From: CAZFDE01 sp964517795
GTDB taxonomy: Bacteria; Planctomycetota; Phycisphaerae; Sedimentisphaerales; Anaerobacaceae
Assembly (NCBI GenBank): GCA_964517795.1
Contig: CAZFDE010000066.1
Coordinates: 1 to 14,496, forward strand
Direction: 5' to 3'
Length of the DNA: 14,496 bases
Position numbers and translations under genes: made by a program. Positions 1-7,501 of this stretch are shown here, in pieces. Position 1 is the first letter of the stretch, and every line of letters starts with the position of its first letter. A model generated the notes under the pieces. The model did no database searches. It saw only the letters and a list, made by a program, of their open reading frames with translations, and had not been told where the DNA came from.

Positions 1-1398
1 GGCGCAGGCGATGCAGCCCATGTGGGGCCGGAACCTGAGGCCGCTCCCATCGAAGAACAGGGGCTCGGCTGGAAGAGCAGCTTTCGCAGCGGCAAGGGCG
101 GCGATACGATCAGCAGCGGCATCGAGGGTGCCTGGAAGCCGAATCCCATCAAATGGGACATGGGCTATCTGGACACACTATTTAAATATGAGTGGGAACT
201 GGTCAAAAGCCCGGCCGGGGCGAATCAGTGGCTGGCCAAGGATGTCGCCGATGAGGATATGATCGTGGATGCGCACGATCCCACCAAGAAGCACCGCCCG
301 ATGATGACCACGGCGGACCTGTCGCTGCGTTTCGACCCGATCTACGAGCCGATCGCGCGGCGTTATCTGCAGAACCCGGCGGAATTCCAGGATGCGTTTG
401 CCCGAGCGTGGTTCAAGCTGACACATCGTGATATGGGGCCCATTACGCGGTATCTCGGTCCGGAAGTCCCCAAAGAGGAACTGATATGGCAGGACCCGGT
501 GCCCGCGGTCGATCATGAGCTGATCGACGAGAAAGACATCGCAGATCTCAAGGATAAGATCCTCGCATGCGGCTTGTCTGTCTGCCAACTGGTCTCGACG
601 GCATGGGCCTCGGCATCCACGTTCCGCGGCTCGGATAACCGCGGCGGTGCGAACGGGGCACGCATTCGGCTTGCGCCGCAAAAGGACTGGAAAGCCAACG
701 AACCGGGCAAATTGAAATCTGTACTGAAAACACTTGAGGGAATCCAAAAGGACTTCAACAGCACGCAATCGGGTGGCAAGAAAGTTTCGCTCGCCGATTT
801 GATTGTTCTGGGTGGATGTGCCGGTGTCGAGCAGGCTGCCAAAAATGCCGGTCACAACGTGACGGTTCCATTTGCGCCGGGACGTACGGATGCATCGCAG
901 GAACAGACTGATGTGGAGGCATTTTCCGTACTCGAACCGAAGGCGGATGGGTTCCGTAACTACCTCAAAGCCAAATACAGCATCGGATCAGAGCATCTGC
1001 TGGTGGATCGGGCACAATTGCTGACGCTGACCGCTCCGGAAATGACCGTTCTCGTTGGCGGGATGCGCGTCTTAAATGCCAACTATGAACAGTCGCAGCA
1101 CGGCGTGTTCACCGAACGACCGGAAACACTCACCAATGACTTCTTCGTGAATCTGCTCGACATGAATACAATGTGGAAGCCGACCTCCAAAGATGCAGAC
1201 GTATTCGAGGGTTGTGATCGCGCAACGGGCAAACGTAAGTGGACCGGCACCCGTATCGATTTGATCTTCGGTTCGAACTCTCAACTGCGGGCCATTGCAG
1301 AAGTCTATGGATGTGAAGACGCCCAGGAAAAATTCGTGAACGATTTTATCGCGGCGTGGGATAAAGTCATGAACCTTGATCGATTCGACCTTGACTGA
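1..1398 (+). CDS. katG: Catalase-peroxidase KatG, C-terminal part (5' end outside window)
   Basis: Bifunctional haem catalase-peroxidase that removes hydrogen peroxide. The reading frame is open from base 1; the GTG at 22 is an internal Val, so this is not the true start. The first residues (GAGDAAHVGPEPEAAP) match KatG just after the proximal-His helix, so that His, the distal Arg/Trp/His and the Met-Tyr-Trp adduct residues lie upstream and cannot be checked. Visible KatG signatures are GLGWKSS, TADLSLRFDP (its Asp corresponds to the one that hydrogen-bonds the proximal His), THRDMGPITRYLGP (contains the family's mobile Arg), LVSTAWASASTFRGSD, RGGANGARIRL, VLGGCAGVE, FAPGRTDASQEQTDVE and AWDKVMNLDRFDLD at the C-terminus. 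The 465 visible residues match the usual last two thirds of a protein of about 730 aa, with no internal break. It is followed by a hairpin region and a convergent gene. Confidence 0.97.
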   Translation, partial: GAGDAAHVGPEPEAAPIEEQGLGWKSSFRSGKGGDTISSGIEGAWKPNPIKWDMGYLDTLFKYEWELVKSPAGANQWLAKDVADEDMIVDAHDPTKKHRPMMTTADLSLRFDPIYEPIARRYLQNPAEFQDAFARAWFKLTHRDMGPITRYLGPEVPKEELIWQDPVPAVDHELIDEKDIADLKDKILACGLSVCQLVSTAWASASTFRGSDNRGGANGARIRLAPQKDWKANEPGKLKSVLKTLEGIQKDFNSTQSGGKKVSLADLIVLGGCAGVEQAAKNAGHNVTVPFAPGRTDASQEQTDVEAFSVLEPKADGFRNYLKAKYSIGSEHLLVDRAQLLTLTAPEMTVLVGGMRVLNANYEQSQHGVFTERPETLTNDFFVNLLDMNTMWKPTSKDADVFEGCDRATGKRKWTGTRIDLIFGSNSQLRAIAEVYGCEDAQEKFVNDFIAAWDKVMNLDRFDLD

Positions 1399-1470
1399 AA
1401 TCGGCTCATTTTAGCAAAGCAGATAAAAGACGATGGCGGAAGCGGGTATTCAAAGATGCACTCGCAAATC

Positions 1471-1524
1471 CGGATTCCCGCACCTAAGGCAAGGCTTTCG
1501 CGGGAATGACAATTTATTTTGTCA
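1471..1524 (+). terminator. Hairpin region after katG, REP-like inverted repeat and probable terminator
   Basis: ATTCCCGC (1474-1481) pairs perfectly with GCGGGAAT (1500-1507), leaving an 18-nt loop. A second inverted repeat overlaps by one base: TGACAA (1507-1512) and TTGTCA (1519-1524) around TTTATT. On the + strand the first stem is followed by a T-rich stretch (1513-1520), so it can end katG transcription. Read from the other side there is no clear T tail. The GGATTCCCGC...GCGGGAATGAC form resembles dispersed REP-like hairpins seen in many bacterial genomes; only one copy is in this window. Confidence 0.5.
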
Positions 1525-1531
1525 CGCGGTC

Positions 1532-2629
1532 TTAGTATCGGCCGTATGTTTCGGCGACTTTCTGCATGGTTTCGATATTCACCAGCGGGGTTGCCCACGG
1601 GACCTGGTCGCCGGATGAGAGGATGTATCCGCCACCTTCGGCTGCATCGTCGATAGCCTTTTTGCAGGCATTCTCGACGTCTTCTGCACTGCCCATCAGT
1701 AAAACATCGGTGGTGTGCAGATTGCCTTTGAGGCATAACTTGCGGCCGTAGTGCTGTTTGATTTCCTTCAATATGCAGTCGCCCATCGGCGGCGTTTCGA
1801 GCGGCTCGATCCCGTTGAGGTCAGACTCCTCGGCCGCGATCTGGACAAGCGATTTGGAGGGTCCGCAGCAGTGAAGGTGCGTGGGAATCCCCTGTGATTT
1901 GGCCAATGCGGTCACTTCTTGGAGCCATTTGAGGCAGAGATCCCGAAAGATCGGCGGCGGATTGAACAGCATCATACCGCTGTTGCCGATCATCAATACA
2001 TCCGGTTTCCACGAGAGGATTTCCCTGGCCCGTGCCATCATCGCTTCGCCCTGGGCCTGCTTTTCCTGACGGACCCGGTCGGGGTGATCGTAATAGGCCA
2101 GCATATCCTGCTGCCAGTGCCGCAGCACCGGCAATCCGACCATCGGCGCAACGACGCCCTTGTCGCCGAGATATTGTCTGGCGTCATCGAAATAGGTTTT
2201 ATCGACAGCATTATAATGCGGCCGAACCAAAGTGAAATCATCGTGGCTTTCGGGCAGGCCGATCTCAGATGCATTGACATGCGCACTGGGCTGGTCGGGC
2301 TGATAGACCAAGGCCCAGTCGGTCCATTGTTTTTTTCCCTTATGCTCGGTGCAGCCGCGAACGATCATTTTTTCATCGGTCTGTTCGACAATCGCCGGCG
2401 TCGGGTCGTTTTGGGAAGGCACCGCCAGCGGAACAAATGCATCCACGCCGAGTTGCGTGCAGGCGTCGATCTGAGCCTTCCAGATCGGCGGGTCGTTATA
2501 GACCAGCACATCCCAGCTTTTTTTACCCGAAAGCCTGATCGGCATCATCTCGAACATATCCGGTGCGGCCGGGACATGATCGGGATAACCACGGTTGAGT
2601 GCTGTTAATAGTCGTTCTTTACCGGTCAT
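1532..2629 (-). CDS. Uroporphyrinogen decarboxylase-family protein, methyltransferase (MtaA/CmuA-like) branch
   Basis: A 365-aa (beta/alpha)8-barrel protein of the UroD/MtaA superfamily. The N-terminus (MTGKERLLTALNRGYPDHVP) is the form typical of cobalamin/methyltransferase-like members. The haem-synthesis enzyme's RQAGRY motif is missing, so this is not HemE. The superfamily's zinc His-x-Cys-Gly motif appears as H253-C-C255-G in HLHCCGP. Near the C-terminus, SSGDQVPWATPLVNI aligns by eye with the PGC-x-I-x-P-x-TP-x-x-N block, where the third zinc ligand Cys is replaced by Asp341. GNLHTTDVLL is also typical. Such proteins are common in PVC genomes near Gfo/Idh and glycoside hydrolase genes and are mostly uncharacterised; methyl transfer from a small donor to a corrinoid or thiol is a guess. 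The ATG at 2629 has no Shine-Dalgarno sequence, but a promoter lies immediately upstream. It is divergent from the fucosidase at 2740 and convergent with katG. Confidence 0.85.
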   Translation of the reverse strand: MTGKERLLTALNRGYPDHVPAAPDMFEMMPIRLSGKKSWDVLVYNDPPIWKAQIDACTQLGVDAFVPLAVPSQNDPTPAIVEQTDEKMIVRGCTEHKGKKQWTDWALVYQPDQPSAHVNASEIGLPESHDDFTLVRPHYNAVDKTYFDDARQYLGDKGVVAPMVGLPVLRHWQQDMLAYYDHPDRVRQEKQAQGEAMMARAREILSWKPDVLMIGNSGMMLFNPPPIFRDLCLKWLQEVTALAKSQGIPTHLHCCGPSKSLVQIAAEESDLNGIEPLETPPMGDCILKEIKQHYGRKLCLKGNLHTTDVLLMGSAEDVENACKKAIDDAAEGGGYILSSGDQVPWATPLVNIETMQKVAETYGRY

Positions 2630-2637
2630 AGCGTTTG

Positions 2638-2666
2638 GTTATATACACCCGATCAATCAAAGCCAA
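2638..2666 (-). promoter_or_regulatory. Promoter of the UroD-family gene, predicted leaderless
   Basis: Reading the minus strand, TTGGCT (2666-2661), a 17-nt spacer and TATAAC (2643-2638) precede the ATG at 2629 by only 8 nt. The transcript should therefore start at or next to the start codon. No Shine-Dalgarno sequence is present. Confidence 0.5.
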
Positions 2667-2673
2667 TAAAAAA

Positions 2674-2702
2674 CTGGCGATAAACCAAAAAAGGATTAAA
2701 AT
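2674..2702 (+). promoter_or_regulatory. Possible promoter of the fucosidase/permease operon
   Basis: CTGGCG (2674-2679), a 17-nt spacer and TAAAAT (2697-2702, 5/6 match to TATAAT). The -35 is weak. The expected start near 2709 would give a leader of about 30 nt that carries the AGGAG at 2728-2732. The site lies back-to-back with the UroD-family promoter in a short divergent region where a shared regulator could act; I see no obvious operator. Confidence 0.35.
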
Positions 2703-2739
2703 CATACCGAACCAATCATTTAGTTGCAGGAGTATGCTA

Positions 2740-4548
2740 ATGAAATACGATCTTCAGTTTCGTTTTATTGTTTTCGTGTTTTTGTTCTCTCTGTTCATCA
2801 AGCCTATTTTGGCATTAGATGAGCAAGTCGCGGCCACGTTAAGCGAAGAAAATCGAAAAGAACGGCTCGATTGGTGGCAGGATGCCCGGTTCGGGATGTT
2901 CATTCATTGGGGGCTGTATGCCGTGCCCGCCGGCCGCTGGAAAGGCGAACATGTTACCGGTGAGGGCGCACGCAGACTGGGCGAATGGATCATGTGGACC
3001 GCAAAGATCCCTGTCGCGGAATACGAACCGCTGGCCAAACAATTCAATCCGAGCCTATACGATGCCGAGCAATGGGTGAAACTGGCCAAACAGGCCAGCA
3101 TGAAATACATCGTCATTACCGCCAAGCACTGCGAAGGTTTCGCGATGTACGATTCGGATGTGTCCGGCTATAATATCGTGGATGCCACGCCGTTCGATCG
3201 CGATCCGTTGGCCGAGCTGAAAAAGGCCTGCGACAAATACGGCTTGAAACTGGGGTTCTACTATTCGCATGTCTGGGACTGGCACGAACCGAACGCCCGC
3301 GGCAGCGACAACACATGGGACTGGCCCGACCGCAATGCCAAAGATCCCAATATATACTTCGAGAAAAAAGCGTATCCGCAGGTCGCCGAACTTTTACAGA
3401 AATATGATCCGGATATTATCTGGTTCGATGTGCCGACCGATATCCGCCGCGAACAGAGCGAACGATTCCTAAGCATTATTCGAAAATACGATCCGGCCTG
3501 TATTATCAACGACCGCATCGGCAACGGCCTGGGTGATTATGAAAGCCCCGAACAGTATATCCCATCGGTCGCAAATAAAGACTTCGAGGTATGCATGACC
3601 CTTAACGATACCTGGGGCTATAAGATCGACGATGTCAACTGGAAATCGCCGGATACCGTGATTCGCAACCTCGTGGATATCGCCTCTAAAGCCGGCAATT
3701 ATCTGGTGAATGTCGGCCCGACGGCCGAGGGATTGATTCCGCCCGCTTCGGTGCGCATATTACAGGAAGTGGGCAAATGGATGAACCAATACGGCGAAAG
3801 CATTTACGAAACACACGCCAATCCGCTGGGTAATCTCGGCGAACATGTTCGATGTACGGCCAAGGATGACAAACTTTTCATTCATATTTTCGATTGGCCT
3901 GAAAGAGATGAACTGGTACTGCCGGCCATTCAAAACAAGATTAAAAAAGTGTATCTGCTGGCAGACCAGCGCAAAAAACCGCTTTCGTACAAACGAATCG
4001 GCAAATCGGGTATCTTCATTCGCCTGGATTCGGCAACTTTGCCGGCGGCGGCGCTTCACCCGGCCGACACGGTACTGGTCATCCAGTGCGAAGGCACGCC
4101 GCAGGCGGCATCGCAAACAACGCTGGTGGATAAGACCTACACCATAACATTGCATCCGGCCCAGGCAACGATCCACGGCCAAAAGCTCAGATACAATGTC
4201 GGCACGTTACATGGCCTTTCGGACCGTAATCGGCTGGTCAACTGGACCGATCCGAACGAATACATCGGTTGGCCCATTCAAACGATTCGCAAATGCCATT
4301 TCAAAATTGAAATGAACTACGCCGCCGCCAAATCCGTCAACAGCGAATGTGTGATCGAAATCGACAATCAGAAACTGCATGCAACGGTCATGAACACCGG
4401 CAGCGAAAATCGTTTCCAAACGTTTTCACTCGGTACAGTGACCCTGCAAGGCGGTGAGTCGAGCGAACTGTTGCTGAAACCGATCAATATCAAAAAAGGA
4501 TCGCTGCTGAACCTGCGTTCGATTAAACTGATACCGATTATTCCTTAA
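2740..4548 (+). CDS. Secreted alpha-L-fucosidase, GH29
   Basis: A retaining exo-glycosidase expected to release L-fucose from oligo- or polysaccharide outside the cytoplasm. The ATG at 2740 is chosen because GCAGGAG ends 7 nt before it; the in-frame ATG at 2734 is too close to this site, and upstream TTG codons would spoil the signal peptide. The 602-aa protein starts with MKYDLQF, then a hydrophobic stretch, and probable signal peptidase I cleavage after ILA (about residue 26). GH29 features: WWQDARFGMFIHWG (His56), TAKHCEGFAMYDS (130-137 region), LGFYYSHVWDWHEP, and nucleophile Asp230 in IIWFDVP. WKSPDTVIRNLVDI and GNYLVNVGPTAEG follow. After the barrel, a beta-rich C-terminal region (about 480-602, with NWTDPNEYIGWPI) resembles that of the second fucosidase in this window. 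The KHHDGF motif common in GH29 reads KHCEGF here. It heads an operon with the permease 22 nt downstream. Confidence 0.93.
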   Translation: MKYDLQFRFIVFVFLFSLFIKPILALDEQVAATLSEENRKERLDWWQDARFGMFIHWGLYAVPAGRWKGEHVTGEGARRLGEWIMWTAKIPVAEYEPLAKQFNPSLYDAEQWVKLAKQASMKYIVITAKHCEGFAMYDSDVSGYNIVDATPFDRDPLAELKKACDKYGLKLGFYYSHVWDWHEPNARGSDNTWDWPDRNAKDPNIYFEKKAYPQVAELLQKYDPDIIWFDVPTDIRREQSERFLSIIRKYDPACIINDRIGNGLGDYESPEQYIPSVANKDFEVCMTLNDTWGYKIDDVNWKSPDTVIRNLVDIASKAGNYLVNVGPTAEGLIPPASVRILQEVGKWMNQYGESIYETHANPLGNLGEHVRCTAKDDKLFIHIFDWPERDELVLPAIQNKIKKVYLLADQRKKPLSYKRIGKSGIFIRLDSATLPAAALHPADTVLVIQCEGTPQAASQTTLVDKTYTITLHPAQATIHGQKLRYNVGTLHGLSDRNRLVNWTDPNEYIGWPIQTIRKCHFKIEMNYAAAKSVNSECVIEIDNQKLHATVMNTGSENRFQTFSLGTVTLQGGESSELLLKPINIKKGSLLNLRSIKLIPIIP

Positions 4549-4570
4549 CTACTTATCGAAAGGATTGGAT

Positions 4571-5605
4571 ATGAACGAACAATTGCTGTTGTCGCTGGTG
4601 CTGGTGCTTATGGCGGGATTTTTTCAGGGCACCTTCGGTTTGGGGATGAAAAAATTCGCGCCGCTGGCGTGGGAGGCCTACTGGCTGATTTTCGCGGTCG
4701 TCGGCATGGTCACGATCCCCTTCATCTGGGCGTCGATCGTCATCCCGGATCTGACCGGGGCGATCTCGGCAGTACCGAAGGACAAAATGATGTGGTCGAT
4801 GGTCTTTGGCGCCTGCTGGGGTGTCGGGGCGATTTTGTTCGGCCTGTCCATTACCTATATCGGCGTATCGCTGGCGTACGGCATTACCATGGCACTGGCG
4901 GCGGCGATCGGTTCGCTGATCCCGCTGATCCAGAATTTCACCCCCCATCCCAGCGTCCCATGGATCATCGGCGGTATTGCTGTGATGGTTGCCGGTGTGG
5001 CCGTGATCACCAAAGCGGGTATCATGCGGGACCGGGCACAGGGCGAAGAGGGCATGGCGATCGACGGCATCCAGCGCGGCAAATTGTTCTATCTGGGCGT
5101 TATCTTTTCGATCCTCAACGGCTTATTCGCGGCCCTGCTGAATGTGGGATTCGTTCGGGCGTTTGATGCCAAAGATGCGGCCATCGAACAGGGTGCCCTG
5201 CCGCGAAATGCCAGTCTGGCCGCGTGGTGTGTGGTACTGATCGGCGGCTGTGTGATCAACGTCCTCTATGCAATCTATCTGCTGATTAAAAATAAAAGTT
5301 TCAAAACCTACAAGACAGCCGGGGCGTCCAAAGGCGTCATCTGGGCGTTAATTACGGCGGTTTTGTGGTTTGCGGCGCTCGGAACCTACGGCCAGGGGGC
5401 CGCGATTATGGGCGAACTCGGCCCGGTTATCGCATGGACGATGTTTTTGGCATTGGCACTGGTCATCAGCAGTTTCTGGGGCCTGAAAACCGGCGAGTGG
5501 AAAGGCATGACCCAACCGCTGAACGTTCTGTTGATCGGCGATCTGGTCCTGATCGTCTCGTGGTGTCTGCTGGGTTACGCAAATTACCTGAATATGACCC
5601 AATGA
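4571..5605 (+). CDS. RhaT-like sugar:proton symporter
   Basis: A polytopic inner-membrane protein of 344 aa with about ten hydrophobic segments, as in the L-rhamnose:H+ symporter RhaT of the drug/metabolite transporter superfamily. Family-like stretches include WEAYWLIFAVVGMVTIPFIW, FGACWGVGAILFGLSITYIG, LAYGITMALAAAIGSLIPL, AVMVAGVAVITKAGIMRDRA and a C-terminal LVISSFWGLKTGEWKG (RhaT has VGLVLKEW there). The ATG at 4571 is preceded by AAAGGA with 6-nt spacing; the upstream TTG at 4565 overlaps this site and is rejected. Only 22 nt separate it from the fucosidase, so the two are probably co-transcribed. RhaT takes up L-rhamnose; beside two fucosidases, L-fucose or another 6-deoxyhexose is the more likely substrate, which is inference. 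Its stop lies 5 nt from the end of the convergent fucosidase, with no room for a separate terminator. Confidence 0.85.
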   Translation: MNEQLLLSLVLVLMAGFFQGTFGLGMKKFAPLAWEAYWLIFAVVGMVTIPFIWASIVIPDLTGAISAVPKDKMMWSMVFGACWGVGAILFGLSITYIGVSLAYGITMALAAAIGSLIPLIQNFTPHPSVPWIIGGIAVMVAGVAVITKAGIMRDRAQGEEGMAIDGIQRGKLFYLGVIFSILNGLFAALLNVGFVRAFDAKDAAIEQGALPRNASLAAWCVVLIGGCVINVLYAIYLLIKNKSFKTYKTAGASKGVIWALITAVLWFAALGTYGQGAAIMGELGPVIAWTMFLALALVISSFWGLKTGEWKGMTQPLNVLLIGDLVLIVSWCLLGYANYLNMTQ

Positions 5606-5610
5606 TCGTT

Positions 5611-7482
5611 TCAGTCAACGGGCACGAGCCAGACGGCTTGTAACATCAGGCCGGCCTTTCGATGCGGATTGATCGTGTCGGCCTTAAAAATCAGGTAATG
5701 TTTGCCGGGCGTCGGGACACTTACCTCACCCAGGTCAGTGATCACCTCCTGAGGATCATCGACATGCTCATTCGGTTCGATCCGGCCTTTTATCTTTTGT
5801 CGATCGATCGAAACCGTGACTTCGTGGCCGCCGGGATGGATATAGATGCGATTGTTATCGTCACCGAGAACCCGTTTTTTGGCGGTTACGGCGATCAGGC
5901 GGAAGTGGCCCGGCGAATCGATCTTAAATTCCCAGATGGGCCATTCCTTTATGTCCAGCCAGTTTTCGATATGGGCGCCGGTGGTCGAAAGTGACATCTG
6001 CGGTGCTGCATACGGTGTGTGGATACAGGTTCCATCGATCGCAACCGTTTCGATTGAAAAACCATGACGGCCGAACGTCAACGGCAATCCGCTGGCGGGC
6101 ATTTCGACAATGCCGTCGGGCTGCTGGCTGCAGGTCGTATCAATGTCGGGCGTGCCGTCAATTTCAATCGCAATGACCGTAACATACGGATCGACGGGTT
6201 TGTCCGGCAGAGTTACAGAAAGCATGTTGTTTGCGGGATCGTGTGAAAATTTCAGTTTTTTTCCGCCGCACAGCAGATAGCACGATCGGACCGGGTTTCT
6301 GATCCCGGGCAGGACGATCTTATCCTTCGGCCAGTCTGTGACATGGAGGAAAATACATCCGGTTTTAGCGGTTGCCACACCCCAATCGAAATTGTGGTGG
6401 AAAGGATTGACCGATGTGCCGTAGATGGCCGGGCCGTTGACCTTCAGCCAGCGGCCCATCTCGGCCAGATTCACAACGCTTTGTGGTGGGATGCGACCGT
6501 TGGGATCCGGGCCGACATTGAGCAGATAATTGCCGCCGCGGCTGACAATATCGACGAGTTTTCGGATCGTATCGGCCGGGTCTTTGTATCGCTGGTTCGT
6601 CTGCCAGCTCCAGTGATCGTTGATCGTCGCGGGCACTTCCCACGGCGTCTGTGTCACGGCCATCGGGATCTGGTTATCGCCGGTCGAGAGATAATCGCCG
6701 TAACCATGGCCCACGCGGCTGTTGACAAGGCAGTTCGGCTGGATAGATTTGACCATTTGGTATAACTGTCGGCTCTGGTCGGGATTGATGACGGCCGGGG
6801 TATCGAACCACATCAGGCCGACCGGGCCGTAATTCGTCAATAGTTCGCGGACCTGCGGTTTGCATTTTTGTTCGAAATATTTTTCAAAATCCTTCTCTTC
6901 GGGTTTGAAGTCCCAGTCGTTACCCGCCCCGCCGGGGTGGTGCCAGTCCTGGGCGTGCGAATAATAGAAACACAGCTTCAGGCCGTGTGTTTTGCAGGCC
7001 CTGGCCAGATCGGCCAGAATATCTTTGCCGTACGGCGTGGCATCGACGACATCGAATTGCGACACCTTTGAATCGAAGATCGCAAAGCCGTCGTGGTGTT
7101 TGGCGGTAATCACGATATATTTCATACCGGCGGCTTTGGCGGTTTGGGCGAAAGCGTCCGCATCGTATTGGGTGGGATTGAATACGGCCGCCAGTTTTTC
7201 GTACGTTTCGACCGGGATGCAGCCGCGCCGCATGCTCCACATGGTCTCGCGGTCGATCACCGGGTCTCTCGGCCGACCGACGATCTGCTGCCACTGGTTT
7301 TCGGGCACACTCGGGATGCTCCAGTGGATGAACATGCCGAATTTGGCATCTTCAAACCAGTCCGTTGGGTCTTGTGAATTCATCGTGCCCGAATCAGTCA
7401 TACGACTGCAGGACGACAGAAACAGACAAATGAAACTCAATGCCGTTACACTGGCCCGGATCGCAGCTTTTTGTTTTCGCAT
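5611..7482 (-). CDS. Alpha-L-fucosidase, GH29, predicted lipoprotein
   Basis: Second GH29 enzyme, 623 aa. The ATG at 7482 is chosen because it yields a lipoprotein signal: basic MRKQKAAIR, a hydrophobic core, then lipobox LSSC with Cys25. AGGG lies about 10 nt upstream. An in-frame extension to 7590 would run into the preceding gene and bury this signal. The enzyme is therefore probably anchored by lipid to a membrane. GH29 motifs: DWFEDAKFGMFIHWS (His53), ITAKHHDGFAIFDS (His129-His130), LCFYYSHAQDWHHP, nucleophile Asp227 in GLMWFDTP, NDHWSWQ, and RGGNYLLNVGPDPNGRIP. A C-terminal beta-rich region (about 500-623, with NWLDIKEWPIWEFKIDSPG) matches that of the fucosidase at 2740-4548. The barrels are clearly related but diverged, so they may have different linkage or substrate preference. 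It is the last gene of a - strand operon, 19 nt after the oxidoreductase. Confidence 0.93.
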   Translation of the reverse strand: MRKQKAAIRASVTALSFICLFLSSCSRMTDSGTMNSQDPTDWFEDAKFGMFIHWSIPSVPENQWQQIVGRPRDPVIDRETMWSMRRGCIPVETYEKLAAVFNPTQYDADAFAQTAKAAGMKYIVITAKHHDGFAIFDSKVSQFDVVDATPYGKDILADLARACKTHGLKLCFYYSHAQDWHHPGGAGNDWDFKPEEKDFEKYFEQKCKPQVRELLTNYGPVGLMWFDTPAVINPDQSRQLYQMVKSIQPNCLVNSRVGHGYGDYLSTGDNQIPMAVTQTPWEVPATINDHWSWQTNQRYKDPADTIRKLVDIVSRGGNYLLNVGPDPNGRIPPQSVVNLAEMGRWLKVNGPAIYGTSVNPFHHNFDWGVATAKTGCIFLHVTDWPKDKIVLPGIRNPVRSCYLLCGGKKLKFSHDPANNMLSVTLPDKPVDPYVTVIAIEIDGTPDIDTTCSQQPDGIVEMPASGLPLTFGRHGFSIETVAIDGTCIHTPYAAPQMSLSTTGAHIENWLDIKEWPIWEFKIDSPGHFRLIAVTAKKRVLGDDNNRIYIHPGGHEVTVSIDRQKIKGRIEPNEHVDDPQEVITDLGEVSVPTPGKHYLIFKADTINPHRKAGLMLQAVWLVPVD

Positions 7483-7501
7483 CGTTTTCTTTCCCTGAAA
7501 A

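Noticed and set aside
178..855. 225-codon open frame on the minus strand
   Set aside because: Antisense to katG, whose protein sequence is unmistakable; no family features.
1919..2608. 229-codon open frame on the plus strand
   Set aside because: Antisense to the UroD-family gene; the translation has no family features.
2635..2739. Longer fucosidase starting at TTG 2635
   Set aside because: It would add 35 residues before the signal peptide and overlap the divergent promoter; the AGGAG fits the ATG at 2740.
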